A DNA stretch of 16,199 bases from JADGGV01 sp035715725 (lineage in GTDB: Bacteria > Gemmatimonadota > Gemmatimonadetes > Longimicrobiales > RSA9). Position numbers and translations under genes: made by a program. The notes under the pieces were generated by a model that searched no databases, was not told the DNA's origin, and worked only from the letters and a program-made list of their open reading frames with translations. The first letter of the stretch is position 1. The number at the start of each line of letters is the position of its first letter. This document shows, in pieces, positions 1 through 7,218 of the stretch. The DNA is taken from assembly GCA_035715725.1 (NCBI GenBank), contig DASTKT010000038.1:1-16199 (forward strand), written 5' to 3'.

Positions 1-207
1 AACGCGGTGGCGGAGAGCTTCTTCTCGACCCTGGAGTTCGAGCTGATCGAGCGAAGCGACTGGCACACCCGGGCGGAGGCGCGCAGGGCGATCTTCGCCT
101 ACATCGAGCGCTGGTACAACCGCGAGCGTCGGCATTCCACCCTGGGCTACGTGAGCCCGGCCGAGTACGAGCAGCGGCTCGCCCTCACGACGAGCAGGGC
201 GGCCTAA
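1..207 (+). CDS. IS3-family transposase (OrfB / integrase core), C-terminal 68 residues, 5'-truncated
   Basis: Reading frame 1 is open from the first base and begins N-A-V-A-E-S-F-F-S-T-L. This is the conserved block around the catalytic glutamate of the DDE (rve) domain in IS3-family OrfB proteins; the glutamate codon is at 13-15. The tail carries the W-Y-N-x-E-R-R-H-S-T-L-G-Y-x-S-P-A-E-Y signature that ends nearly all these transposases. The protein catalyses cut-and-circularise transposition of its own element. The true start lies upstream of the window. An in-frame GTG at 7-9 is internal and not a real start. The visible part shows no frameshift or stop, so the gene could be intact. Confidence 0.93.
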   Translation, partial: NAVAESFFSTLEFELIERSDWHTRAEARRAIFAYIERWYNRERRHSTLGYVSPAEYEQRLALTTSRAA

Positions 208-238
208 ACCAGGTGTCCATTGCGCCGGGGGAATCCCA
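1..238 (+). mobile_element. IS3-family insertion sequence, right-hand end (truncated by the window edge)
   Basis: The window opens inside an IS3-family transposase gene, which stops at 207. Just beyond it, about 212-238 reads as the right terminal inverted repeat: it starts GGTGTCCATTGCGCC and ends in CCCA. IS3-type ends characteristically carry a GTGTCCA block and finish in CA. The exact outer boundary (238 or a base or two either side) is inferred, because the left end and the target duplication lie outside the window. The element abuts a dispersed repeat copy (247-297), so it may have inserted into that repeat. Confidence 0.75.
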
Positions 239-246
239 CCCGGCGG

Positions 247-297
247 CGGAGGCTCACCGGGGTAACGCATTATCGAATGTCATATCCGGCGTGCGCC
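247..297 (+). repeat. Dispersed repeat, copy A (partner of 14647-14697)
   Basis: This segment matches the reverse strand of 14697-14647. The first 16 bases (GGAGGCTCACCGGGGT) and the last 11 (CCGGCGTGCGC) are identical, the middle is similar, and there is one 3-base indel. The rest of the 178-bp element found around copy B is not evident here: its left side is replaced by the IS end. Confidence 0.75.
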
Positions 298-382
298 GGT
301 GGCCGGCGTGACGCCGCTGTCCCCTCTGTGTGCTCCATGCCACTGTAGTGAAAACGCTGTTGTTGGACGTGCCGCCGCCCGC

Positions 383-407
383 GGAGCCCGTCGCGCGCCG
401 GCTCCGT
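383..407 (-). terminator. Possible terminator hairpin of the FkbH-ACP-GNAT-deacetylase operon
   Basis: CGGAGCC (383-389) and GGCTCCG (401-407) form a perfect 7-bp G+C-rich stem around an 11-base loop. It starts 15 bases past the deacetylase stop codon on the minus strand. There is no T-run immediately after the stem, so intrinsic termination is uncertain; a processing or stabilising hairpin is equally possible. Confidence 0.35.
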
Positions 408-421
408 ATGCGGCCGTTCGC

Positions 422-1390
422 CTACTCCCCGCCCAGCAGCCCCACCCCCCCGCGCCGCCGCCGCCGGCGCCAGGACCGGCGCGCCAGTCCCAGCACCCAG
501 GCGCGCTGCATGCGCCGCCACTCCGCCGCGGGGAGCACGCCGCCCGCCCCGTGATCCCGCAGCCGGTCCAGCAGCTCGCCGACGGTCGGAAACCAGCCCC
601 GCCGCCGCGCCAGCTCCTCCAGCACCCGGCGCGCCGCCGGGTCGACCTCCCCGCCGCGGACGAACCCCTTCGCGAAGTGCGTGGCCACGATGCACACGCC
701 GCCCTCCGCCTCCAGCCGCGCCTGCCGGCCGCTCTCCAGCAGCCGCACGAACTCCGCGCGGTCCTCCGCGTCCGCCGCCGAGAACCACCAGCGCGCCAGC
801 GGCCGCCGCGGGTCGCGGTACGGCATCGACGGGTTGATGCGCATCAGGTTCACCGCGTCGAACGTCAGGTTGCGGGCGTAGTCGATGTGTCGCAGGCACG
901 CGTCGCCCCACCAGTACGCCGAGCCCTCCGCGTGCCCCTGGTAGTGGTCCTCGGGGAGGCCGCTCGCCCGCCGCGCCACCGCCCGGACGATCCGGTCGTC
1001 CACGCGCCCGGCGCCCCAGTACAGGTTCTCGCGGTTCGTCGCGTGGTTCGCGTGGATCCGCGGCGCCTCGCCCAGCACCGCCCGGAACCGCGCCAGCCCC
1101 TCCAGCGTGCGCTTCCGCTCGCTCGAGTCCATGGCCGCGCCGTGCCACGTGATCTCGAAGCCGCGTCGCCGCAGGTCGATCACGAAGTCCCGGTACTCCG
1201 CGTCCTCCAGCGTCTGCGAGCCCGCGAACGGCGAGCCCGGCTCCCGCCCGGCCAGCGGCCAGACGGTCTTCGTCGCCCGCAGCCCCAGCTCGTCGAGCAG
1301 GCGGTACACGGGCGCGACGTTCTCCACCGTGGCGACGTCGGTGTCGTCCAGGATCGTGAACGCGAAGCGCGCTCCCCACGGGAAGGACAT
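422..1390 (-). CDS. Divergent polysaccharide deacetylase-like protein (322 aa)
   Basis: Last gene of the minus-strand operon. The start is ATG at 1390, 8 bases past the GNAT stop and without a clear Shine-Dalgarno, so translation is probably coupled. The N-terminus has the hydrophobic strand plus acidic motif of NodB-type deacetylases (F-T-I-L-D-D-T-D, residues 11-18). It lacks the usual S-H-x-x-x-H zinc motif and has T-W-H-G-A-A-M (81-87) and I-H-A-N-H-A (112-117) instead. Related proteins sit in capsule and EPS loci next to FkbH/GNAT genes and are presumed to remove N- or O-acetyl groups from a glycan or its lipid-linked precursor. No signal peptide is visible, so a cytoplasmic site is likely. 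The C-terminus is an arginine-rich tail. The family call is good; activity is unproven because the metal ligands are atypical. Confidence 0.8.
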   Translation of the reverse strand: MSFPWGARFAFTILDDTDVATVENVAPVYRLLDELGLRATKTVWPLAGREPGSPFAGSQTLEDAEYRDFVIDLRRRGFEITWHGAAMDSSERKRTLEGLARFRAVLGEAPRIHANHATNRENLYWGAGRVDDRIVRAVARRASGLPEDHYQGHAEGSAYWWGDACLRHIDYARNLTFDAVNLMRINPSMPYRDPRRPLARWWFSAADAEDRAEFVRLLESGRQARLEAEGGVCIVATHFAKGFVRGGEVDPAARRVLEELARRRGWFPTVGELLDRLRDHGAGGVLPAAEWRRMQRAWVLGLARRSWRRRRRRGGVGLLGGE

Positions 1391-1398
1391 GCGGCGGC

Positions 1399-2571
1399 TC
1401 AGAAGACGTCGTCGGCGGCGCTGTCCCCGCGCAGCAGCCACCACCGGTCGAGGCTCCGCGGCAGCGGGCGGGCGGCGTCGGGGTCGCGGAGCAGGAAGTG
1501 GACGTTGCCGGGGAGCGGGAGGTACGCCCGCCGGCGCAGCGCCGGCCCGAGGGCGGCATGGCTCGCCGTGCACAGCAGCGCGTCCGCGCCGGCCGCGCGG
1601 GCCGCCGCCTCCGCCGCGGCGAGGACCGCGTCCACGCACGCCGCGTCCGCCGGCGGCGCGATCACGTCCGACAGCGTGGCCACGCGGATGCCGTTCAGGC
1701 GCGGTTCGCCGCCGGCGTTCGGCGCCCGCACCGCCGCCACGCCGATCGTGCGCCCGCCGCCGGCCCGCGCGACGACCTCGGCGTACGCGCCCAGCTCCCC
1801 TCCGCCGTAGCGCCGCCAGTGGTCCTCGGCGCGCGACGGCGCCGCCTCCACCCCCGCCCGGCATGCCGCCCACGCCGCGGCGACGTCCCCGCCCACCGCC
1901 GCGTCGGCACCGACGCGCGCCCGCCGTCCGCCCCGCGCCGCCGTCCACGCGGCGAGCGCCGCGTCCATGGCCATCCCCGCCGGCCCCGCGAGCCCCGAGC
2001 GCCGCAGCGCCCCCAGCGCCGGCGCGGCGCGCGCCGCCACCCCGGCGACGCCGAGCCGCGCCGGGTCCAGCCGCCGCAGCAGCGCGCCCGAGCGCAGCGG
2101 CTTCAGGTGGTTCCGCGGCGCGCCCAGGTCCTCGAAGCCGATGCCCTCGAACAGCCGCCGCGCCTCCGGCGCCACGACCATCGCCAGCGCCGGCCCGACG
2201 GCCCGCGCCGCCTCCCGCAGCAGGTAGTAGCCGACGGGCCCGCGCCGCTGCTCCGGCAGCACCATCAGCCCCTTCAGCCAGTGGAACGCCCGCTCCTCCA
2301 CCCCATCCCACACCCGCACCGGGATCGTCGTCAGGTGCCCGACCGCCTCGCCGCCGATCGTGAACACGAACGTCGGCGCCTCCTCCCCCGGCGCGACCGG
2401 ATTCGCCGCCGCGCCCCGGCGCCGCGCCGCCGCCACCCGCTCCGCCGTCGCGCCCGGATCCCAGGTCCTGCGGTAGAACGCCGCCAGCAGCTCGGCATCC
2501 CCCGCGGTCACACGGACCACCCCCGCCCGGCCCGCCCCCGTCCGCGAGCCCGGCCCCGCACCCGCCCTCAC
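1399..2571 (-). CDS. GNAT-family acyltransferase, probably two GNAT-like halves (390 aa)
   Basis: I chose the GTG at 2571 because it overlaps the ACP stop codon (GTGA, 4 bases) and follows a GGAGGAGAGGGG purine tract; GTG codons at residues 18, 19 and 21 are alternatives. The N-terminal half reads as a GNAT fold, with an acyl-CoA/pantetheine pyrophosphate-binding loop L-P-E-Q-R-R-G-P-V-G (residues 105-114). The second half (about 210-380) looks like another, degenerate GNAT domain, and the chain ends in R-G-D-S-A-A-D-D-V-F, a tail I associate with EPS-locus acetyltransferases. GNAT enzymes move an acyl group from a pantetheine thioester to an amine or hydroxyl. Coupling to an ACP gene suggests, by inference, that the donor may be acyl-ACP rather than acyl-CoA. 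The acceptor is unknown; an amino sugar exposed by the neighbouring deacetylase is an obvious candidate. Confidence 0.82.
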   Translation of the reverse strand: MRAGAGPGSRTGAGRAGVVRVTAGDAELLAAFYRRTWDPGATAERVAAARRRGAAANPVAPGEEAPTFVFTIGGEAVGHLTTIPVRVWDGVEERAFHWLKGLMVLPEQRRGPVGYYLLREAARAVGPALAMVVAPEARRLFEGIGFEDLGAPRNHLKPLRSGALLRRLDPARLGVAGVAARAAPALGALRRSGLAGPAGMAMDAALAAWTAARGGRRARVGADAAVGGDVAAAWAACRAGVEAAPSRAEDHWRRYGGGELGAYAEVVARAGGGRTIGVAAVRAPNAGGEPRLNGIRVATLSDVIAPPADAACVDAVLAAAEAAARAAGADALLCTASHAALGPALRRRAYLPLPGNVHFLLRDPDAARPLPRSLDRWWLLRGDSAADDVF

Positions 2572-2795
2572 CACCTCACCCCCCTCTCCTCCAGCACCCC
2601 CTTGATCGCGCCCACGCTCGTCATCCTCAGCGCCTCCTCCGCCGAGAACTCCGCGCCGTACTCCGATTCCAGCTCGACGATGAGCGCGATGTGGCCCATC
2701 GAGTCCCAGCCGGGCACGTCGGCGTTGCACGTCGCATCGCCCACGGCCGTCGGGTCGACGCCGAACACGCGCCCCACCACCGCTTCAGGCGCCAT
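2568..2795 (-). CDS. Acyl carrier protein (75 aa)
   Basis: This small acidic protein has the carrier-protein fold pattern and the 4'-phosphopantetheine attachment motif W-D-S-M-G-H, with Ser32 as the modified residue (canonical D-S-L/M). ATG at 2795 overlaps the end of the FkbH gene by 11 bases, and the stop overlaps the GNAT start by 4, so all three are almost certainly made together. Length and motif fit a discrete type II ACP. It is not the fatty-acid ACP: the sequence around the serine (V-P-G-W-D-S-M-G-H-I-A-L-I) resembles the stand-alone carriers paired with FkbH enzymes. The expected cargo is a glyceryl thioester. Activation would need a phosphopantetheinyl transferase, and acpS is encoded about 0.5 kb upstream of the operon start. 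Confidence 0.93.
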   Translation of the reverse strand: MAPEAVVGRVFGVDPTAVGDATCNADVPGWDSMGHIALIVELESEYGAEFSAEEALRMTSVGAIKGVLEERGVRW

Positions 2796-5061
2796 GACTC
2801 ACCCGGATCCATGAGGGGTTTGCCGGTCCGCCGCCGGCCTCCAGCCCGAGCGCCCAGCGCAGCACCGCGCCCTCCGGCTCCGCCGGCGCGAAGCCGTGGC
2901 GCGCGTAGAAGTCGCGCGCCGGCACATTCTTCGGCGTCTCCACGCACTCGCCGACCAGCGTGCGCGCGCCCGCGCCGCGCGCCTCCCGCGCCACCTCCGC
3001 CAGCAGTGCCGTCTCCACGCCGTACCCGATCACGCGGCAGCTCATGAGGAAGTTGTCGATCCGCCAGCGCCCGTCCTCCGCGCGTACGAGCGCCGTCGCC
3101 ACCAGCCCGTGGTCGCTGTAGCGGTCGCGCGCGCGCAGCCCGTAGATCCGCCACGAAGGATCGCGCAGCCGCGCCGCCAGCTCGCCCGGCGCCGCCCGCC
3201 GCGCCGTCAGGTTGAACTGGTTCGTGCGTTGCACGAGCTGCTCGAGCCGCGCCAGCGTCGCCTCCCGCGCCGGCTCGATCTCGACCTCGATCCCCAGCCC
3301 CTCGAGGAACTCCGTGAGCGACCCGGCCGACGCCCGCAGCGTCTCCCGCTGCCGCCGCGCCCGGTACAGCGCCACGCGCTGCCGGTCCTCCGCCGTCGCT
3401 TCCAGCACCTCGAGCTGTGGCAGCGACTCCAGCACGCCGCGGTAGCGCGCCGGGTCCGCCGGCAGCTCCGGCGTCAGCACCGCCGGCAGCGCCTGCCGCA
3501 TCAGCTCCCGCTCGCTCGGGTTGTCGTCCACGAAGACCAGCGCGTCCACGCCGATCCCCAGCTCCTCCGCGATCGCCCGCACGTTGTCCGGCTTCGGCAG
3601 CCAGTTGATCCGCACCGCGCTGAAATCGTCCTCCCGCAGCACCATCGCCTCGTGCTCGCGGATCGCCTGGAGCGCATCCTCCGCGTTGTTCTTCGACGCG
3701 ATCGCCAGCAGGATCCCCCGCTCGGTCAGCCCCTTGAGGTAGCGCTGCAGCTCCCGGAACTCCGAGCCCGGGCACGTGTCGCCCAGCCGGATCCCGTGCA
3801 CGCCGTCCTCGCCCACGACGCCGCCCCATAGCGTGTTGTCCAGGTCGACCACGACGCACTTCCGCGTCAGCCCCTTCACCGGCGCGACGAAGCGCGCGTA
3901 GCTCCGCGCCAGCTCCGGCAGCGCGCCCTCCCCCAGCCGCGTCGCCGCCAGGTGCCGCAGCTTCGGGTTGTCCGCGCTCCCGCCCGCCCGCCGCGCCAGC
4001 ACCTCCGCCACGTCCAGCACGAACGCGCGCGGCAGCTCCGCGAGCCCCGCCGCCAGCCGCTCGTTCAGCGACGCCTGCCACGCGCCCCGCCCGCGCTCCC
4101 CCGCCGGCTCCCGGTACACCGAGTGGAAGGTGTGCACGACGAGCGTCGCGCCGGACCAGCCCCGCAGCCGCCGCGCCGCGGCCAGCACCCGCTCCACCGC
4201 CTCGTCGCCCGCCGCCCGCAGCTCGTCCGCGCCCGGCGTCCCCGCCAGCGCCGGCACCAGGTCGTCGATCGAGACCGCCAGGAAGATCAGCTCCGGCGCG
4301 AACCGCCCCAGCCCCGTCTCCGCCGAGAGCACCTCCCGCTCCCACGTGTTGAACGGCGCCACGTAGACCGCCGGCGCGAGCCCCAGCTCCCGGCACTCCA
4401 GGTCGAGGAACGGCACCAGCGGGTCGGCCGTGAACGAGCTGAGCAGCGCCAGCCGGACCGCCGGCGCCCCGCCCGCCGGGATCTCGCCCCGCGAGCGGTG
4501 CACGAAGCTCACGGTGGCCAGCCCCGGATCCGCCCGGCCCAGCCGCGTCAGCAGCCGGTGCGCCGCCGCGCCGTCCCCGGCCGCGCGCGCCGCCTCCACC
4601 GCGATCCGCAGCAGCCCCGCGTCCGCCGGCGCGCGCCGCAGCGCCGCGTCCACGTGCGGCGCGAGCGCCTCCGCCCACAGCGCTCGCGGCAGCTCGCGCG
4701 AGGCCGCCGCCAGCACCGCCCCCGGCGCCACCGCGCCGTGCCGCGCCAGCAGCGCCCGCCACCGCTCCGTCCCCAGCGGCTCGGGCGCGCGCCCGCTCGC
4801 CCCGGCCACCGCCTCCAGCACGCGCTGCAGCCCCGCCGGCGTGAGCCCCGTCGCGGCGTCGCCAGCACGGCTCGCCAGCCAGTCGGCCGCGCCCCGCGGG
4901 TCCAGCTCGGCCAGCGCCAGGATCAGCCGGTCCGGCGGCACGCCGGCGTGCGCCGCGGCGCGCACCCGCCGCCGCACGTCCTCCAGCACGCCGTCCAGGG
5001 CCGCGCCTCCGGCCGCCGCGGTCCGGCCCCGGCGCGCGCTCGCCGCCGGCCTCTTCGTCAT
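2785..5061 (-). CDS. FkbH-like HAD-IIIC protein, predicted glyceryl-ACP forming enzyme (758 aa)
   Basis: ATG at 5061 is preceded by GGAGCA about 7 bases upstream. Domains in order: an alanine-rich helical N-terminus (about 1-190); an SGNH-like segment (about 200-395, with L-L-S-S-F-T and H-T-F-H-S); a HAD core with motif I D-L-D-N-T-L-W-G-G (406-414; nucleophile Asp406, acid/base Asp408), S-K-N-N (456-459) and V-D-D-N-P-S-E-R-E (511-519); and a C-terminal GNAT-like region (about 590-745). FkbH proteins take 1,3-bisphosphoglycerate, dephosphorylate it and load the glyceryl group onto an ACP, as in methoxymalonyl-ACP synthesis. The next gene, overlapping by 11 bases, is such an ACP. No 3-hydroxyacyl or acyl-CoA dehydrogenase genes for methoxymalonate are nearby, so the glyceryl or an oxidised derivative is more likely used directly. 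It is longer than the HAD-only members of the family because of the N-terminal extension. Confidence 0.9.
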   Translation of the reverse strand: MTKRPAASARRGRTAAAGGAALDGVLEDVRRRVRAAAHAGVPPDRLILALAELDPRGAADWLASRAGDAATGLTPAGLQRVLEAVAGASGRAPEPLGTERWRALLARHGAVAPGAVLAAASRELPRALWAEALAPHVDAALRRAPADAGLLRIAVEAARAAGDGAAAHRLLTRLGRADPGLATVSFVHRSRGEIPAGGAPAVRLALLSSFTADPLVPFLDLECRELGLAPAVYVAPFNTWEREVLSAETGLGRFAPELIFLAVSIDDLVPALAGTPGADELRAAGDEAVERVLAAARRLRGWSGATLVVHTFHSVYREPAGERGRGAWQASLNERLAAGLAELPRAFVLDVAEVLARRAGGSADNPKLRHLAATRLGEGALPELARSYARFVAPVKGLTRKCVVVDLDNTLWGGVVGEDGVHGIRLGDTCPGSEFRELQRYLKGLTERGILLAIASKNNAEDALQAIREHEAMVLREDDFSAVRINWLPKPDNVRAIAEELGIGVDALVFVDDNPSERELMRQALPAVLTPELPADPARYRGVLESLPQLEVLEATAEDRQRVALYRARRQRETLRASAGSLTEFLEGLGIEVEIEPAREATLARLEQLVQRTNQFNLTARRAAPGELAARLRDPSWRIYGLRARDRYSDHGLVATALVRAEDGRWRIDNFLMSCRVIGYGVETALLAEVAREARGAGARTLVGECVETPKNVPARDFYARHGFAPAEPEGAVLRWALGLEAGGGPANPSWIRVSHGA

Positions 5062-5102
5062 GCTCGGGTGCTCCGTCAGGGGGAAAGCGATGCCGTCCGG
5101 CT

Positions 5103-5118
5103 CGCAAGCTCCATGCAC
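5103..5118 (-). promoter_or_regulatory. Degenerate sigma-54-like -24/-12 element for the FkbH operon
   Basis: On the minus strand the 16-mer is GTGCATGGAGCTTGCG. It has the conserved TTGC block and the -24 G followed by CA, but the -25 G is replaced by T. The predicted start of transcription, about 5092, would leave a 31-base leader before the FkbH ATG. It is weak alone; the position and strand are right. Confidence 0.22.
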
Positions 5119-5397
5119 CGCGACGGCCTTTCGCGACCGCGCGCGCCGCTCCGGCGACGCCGCGCATCCGGCGCCCGCGGCCCTGGTCCGGGATGCGCCA
5201 ACCGGCGGCGGCCGGAGCCCGGATTGTCTCCCCGGCGCAACGACATCGTGCAGCGGTCCGTCGCCGGTTCGCCGCGCCCGCACCGGCGCCGCCCGGCCAC
5301 GCCGCGGGCCGGCACCGCCCCGCCCGCCCCGGGCCCGCCGCCGGCGGACGCCGGCCCGAGCCACCGCCGGCGCCGCAACGTGGATCGGCCGGTGTCC

Positions 5398-5413
5398 TGG
5401 CATATCGCCTGCA
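5398..5413 (+). promoter_or_regulatory. Sigma-54-like -24/-12 promoter for acpS-vanZ
   Basis: The 16-mer TGGCATATCGCCTGCA has TGGCA at -26 to -22, GG and GC exactly 12 apart, and TGCA at the -12 box. The consensus is TGGCACG-N4-TTGCW. The predicted transcript starts near 5424 and has a leader of about 138 bases. Confidence 0.4.
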
Positions 5414-5561
5414 CGGGTCCTCCCGCTCGGCTGCGCTTCCGGTACATCCTCAAGTGATCTCGCCGTGAAAGCTCCGACCGCTGCCGGCGCGCGGGGTCCG
5501 TCCCGGGCCGGCGCCGGCGCCCCCACCACGCGCGCGCCACATCCCCGCCGCGGGTAGCGTA

Positions 5562-5942
5562 ATGGCGATCGTGGGGATCGGAATCGACCTGGTGGAGGCC
5601 GAGCGGCTCGCGCGGTTCGTCGGCAACCGGGGGCCGGAGTTCGAGCGCTGGACGTGCACCCCCGCGGAGATCGGCCGGCTCGACCGGGCGCCCGACCGCA
5701 TCGCCGCGCTCGCCGCCTGGTTCGCCGCGAAGGAGGCCTGCCTGAAGGCGCTCGGCACCGGCTCGTCGACCGAGGTCTCGCTCCGGGACATCGAGGTGGT
5801 GCCCGACAAGCACGGAGGCGCCTCGCTCCGGCTCCACGGCGGCGCGAAGCGCCTGGCCCGCGCCCGCGGGGTCGCCTCCATGCAGCTCACGTTCTCCGAC
5901 GCGGAGGGGGTCGTCGCCGCGTTCGTCGTGCTCGAGGGATGA
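5562..5942 (+). CDS. acpS: Holo-[acyl-carrier-protein] synthase AcpS (126 aa)
   Basis: It transfers 4'-phosphopantetheine from CoA to the conserved serine of apo-ACP, in the cytoplasm and dependent on Mg2+. Both AcpS signatures are present: G-I-D-L-V-E near the N-terminus (Asp9, metal ligand) and F-A-A-K-E-A-C-L-K-A-L-G-T-G (54-67, with Glu58). Length (126 aa) is normal. ATG at 5562 has only a weak GGGTAG upstream; no better start exists, since the protein core begins at once. Its stop overlaps the next start (ATGA). It could be the cell's only AcpS, placed here by chance, but it lies divergent to an operon containing an ACP gene, so a dedicated role in activating that ACP is a reasonable inference. 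The regular fatty-acid ACP is not in the window. Confidence 0.95.
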   Translation: MAIVGIGIDLVEAERLARFVGNRGPEFERWTCTPAEIGRLDRAPDRIAALAAWFAAKEACLKALGTGSSTEVSLRDIEVVPDKHGGASLRLHGGAKRLARARGVASMQLTFSDAEGVVAAFVVLEG

Positions 5943-7207
5943 CGCCCGCCCGCGGATCCGCGACGCCCCGGGCGGCGCCGCACCGCGCGCCGCCCGGGCC
6001 GCGCCGGCGCGCGCTGCTCGCCCTCCTCGCGCTCACCATCCTCGGCATCCTCCGCCTCACCCTCACGCCCGCCGCCGACGCGTCCACCGAGGCGCTCCGC
6101 CTCACCTGCATCGTCTGCGGCCAGCAGGGCGGGGCGGACGCCGTCCTCAACGTCCTGCTCTTCGCGCCCGTCGCGCTCCTCCTCGGCGCGCTCGGCGTCC
6201 CCGGCCGCCGCGCGCTCCTCGCCACCGCGCTCCTCTCGCTGGGCATCGAGACCGCGCAGGCGTTCGTCCCCGGGCGCGACCCGGCCCTCGGCGACCTGCT
6301 CTTCAACTCGCTCGGCGGCGTCCTCGGCTGGAGCCTGGCGCGCTCGCCCGCCGCCTGGCTGCTCCCACCCGCCCACCAGGCCGCGCGCCGCTCGCTCGCC
6401 GCCGCGGCCGCCGTCGTCGCGGGCACCGCCGGCGCCGGCTACCTCCTCGGGCCCGCCCGCTCCGACCCGCCCTTCGGCGCCGAATGGACCGAGCGCACCA
6501 CGACGCTGGCGTGGTACCCGGGCCGGGTGCTCGGCGCCCGTATCGGCGACCTCGAGCTGCCGCCGGGCCGCCTCCCGGATCCGCTCGGCTTCCGTCGCCG
6601 CCTCCTCCACGGCGAGCCGCTCGAGCTTCGGGCGACGACCGGGCCGCCCGTCCCCGCGCTGGCGCCGCTCCTCGGCATCTACGCCGACGGCGGCGAGGCG
6701 CTGCTGCTCGGCGTGGCCGGCAACGACCTCGTCTTCCGCTACCGCCCCCGGGCCCACCGCCTCCGCCTCGTCCGCCCCGAGTTCGGCCTGCCCGGCGCCC
6801 TCGCCGGCATCCCCGCGGGCCGCCCGCTCCTCGTCCGCGTCCGGATCCGCCCGAGCGGCGTCGACCTCGCCGCCGGGCCCGGCGCCCGCGCCCGCATCGG
6901 CTTCACCGTCGGGAGCGGCTGGATGCTCTTCCTGGCCTCGCAGTTCGGGCGCGCGCCCTTCCCCTGGTACCTGCCGCCGCTCTGGCTGGCGGCCCTCTGC
7001 GCGCCCGTCGGCCTCTGGCTCCGCCCGCGCCCCGCCTCCGCCGCCGCGCTCCTCCTCCTCGCCGCCGGCCTCCCGCTCGCCGGCCTCGCGGTCGGCCTCG
7101 CGCCCGCCCCGCCGCTCGAGACCGCCGGCGCCGGCCTCGGGCTCCTCGCCGGCGCCGGCCTGCACGCCCTGCTCCGCCGCGCCCGCGTGCCGCGCGCGGT
7201 ACACTGA
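5939..7207 (+). CDS. VanZ-family membrane protein with a large inserted non-membrane domain (422 aa)
   Basis: ATG at 5939 overlaps the acpS stop by 4 bases. The VanZ domain occupies about residues 25-140: a first membrane helix (25-44), then C-I-V-C-G-x(5)-A-D-A-V-L-N-V-L-L-F-A-P-V, L-S-L-G-I-E-T-A-Q-A-F-V-P-G-R and D-L-L-F-N-S-L-G-G-V-L-G-W, the hallmark motifs of the family. A fifth helix (151-170) leads into a domain of about 170 residues (175-345) rich in predicted beta strands. Two or three more helices close the protein (346-363, 367-388, perhaps 396-412). VanZ-like proteins have no settled biochemical role outside teicoplanin resistance, but they are frequent in EPS/exosortase loci. 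The inserted domain resembles a glycan-binding jelly-roll in strand pattern only; that is a guess. Its 3' end faces the BY-kinase gene with only 11 bases between them. Confidence 0.85.
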   Translation: MTPARGSATPRAAPHRAPPGPRRRALLALLALTILGILRLTLTPAADASTEALRLTCIVCGQQGGADAVLNVLLFAPVALLLGALGVPGRRALLATALLSLGIETAQAFVPGRDPALGDLLFNSLGGVLGWSLARSPAAWLLPPAHQAARRSLAAAAAVVAGTAGAGYLLGPARSDPPFGAEWTERTTTLAWYPGRVLGARIGDLELPPGRLPDPLGFRRRLLHGEPLELRATTGPPVPALAPLLGIYADGGEALLLGVAGNDLVFRYRPRAHRLRLVRPEFGLPGALAGIPAGRPLLVRVRIRPSGVDLAAGPGARARIGFTVGSGWMLFLASQFGRAPFPWYLPPLWLAALCAPVGLWLRPRPASAAALLLLAAGLPLAGLAVGLAPAPPLETAGAGLGLLAGAGLHALLRRARVPRAVH

Positions 7208-7218
7208 CCCACCGCCCC

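Larger units (their letters stand above)
5062..5561. other. Divergent intergenic region between the FkbH operon and acpS
   Basis: This is 500 bases without a convincing gene; the open frames here are the arginine/proline-rich type produced by high G+C. It must hold the promoters of two divergent operons. A degenerate sigma-54-like element faces the FkbH operon (5118-5103) and a better one faces acpS (5398-5413). I see no riboswitch or RNA gene. Confidence 0.6.
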
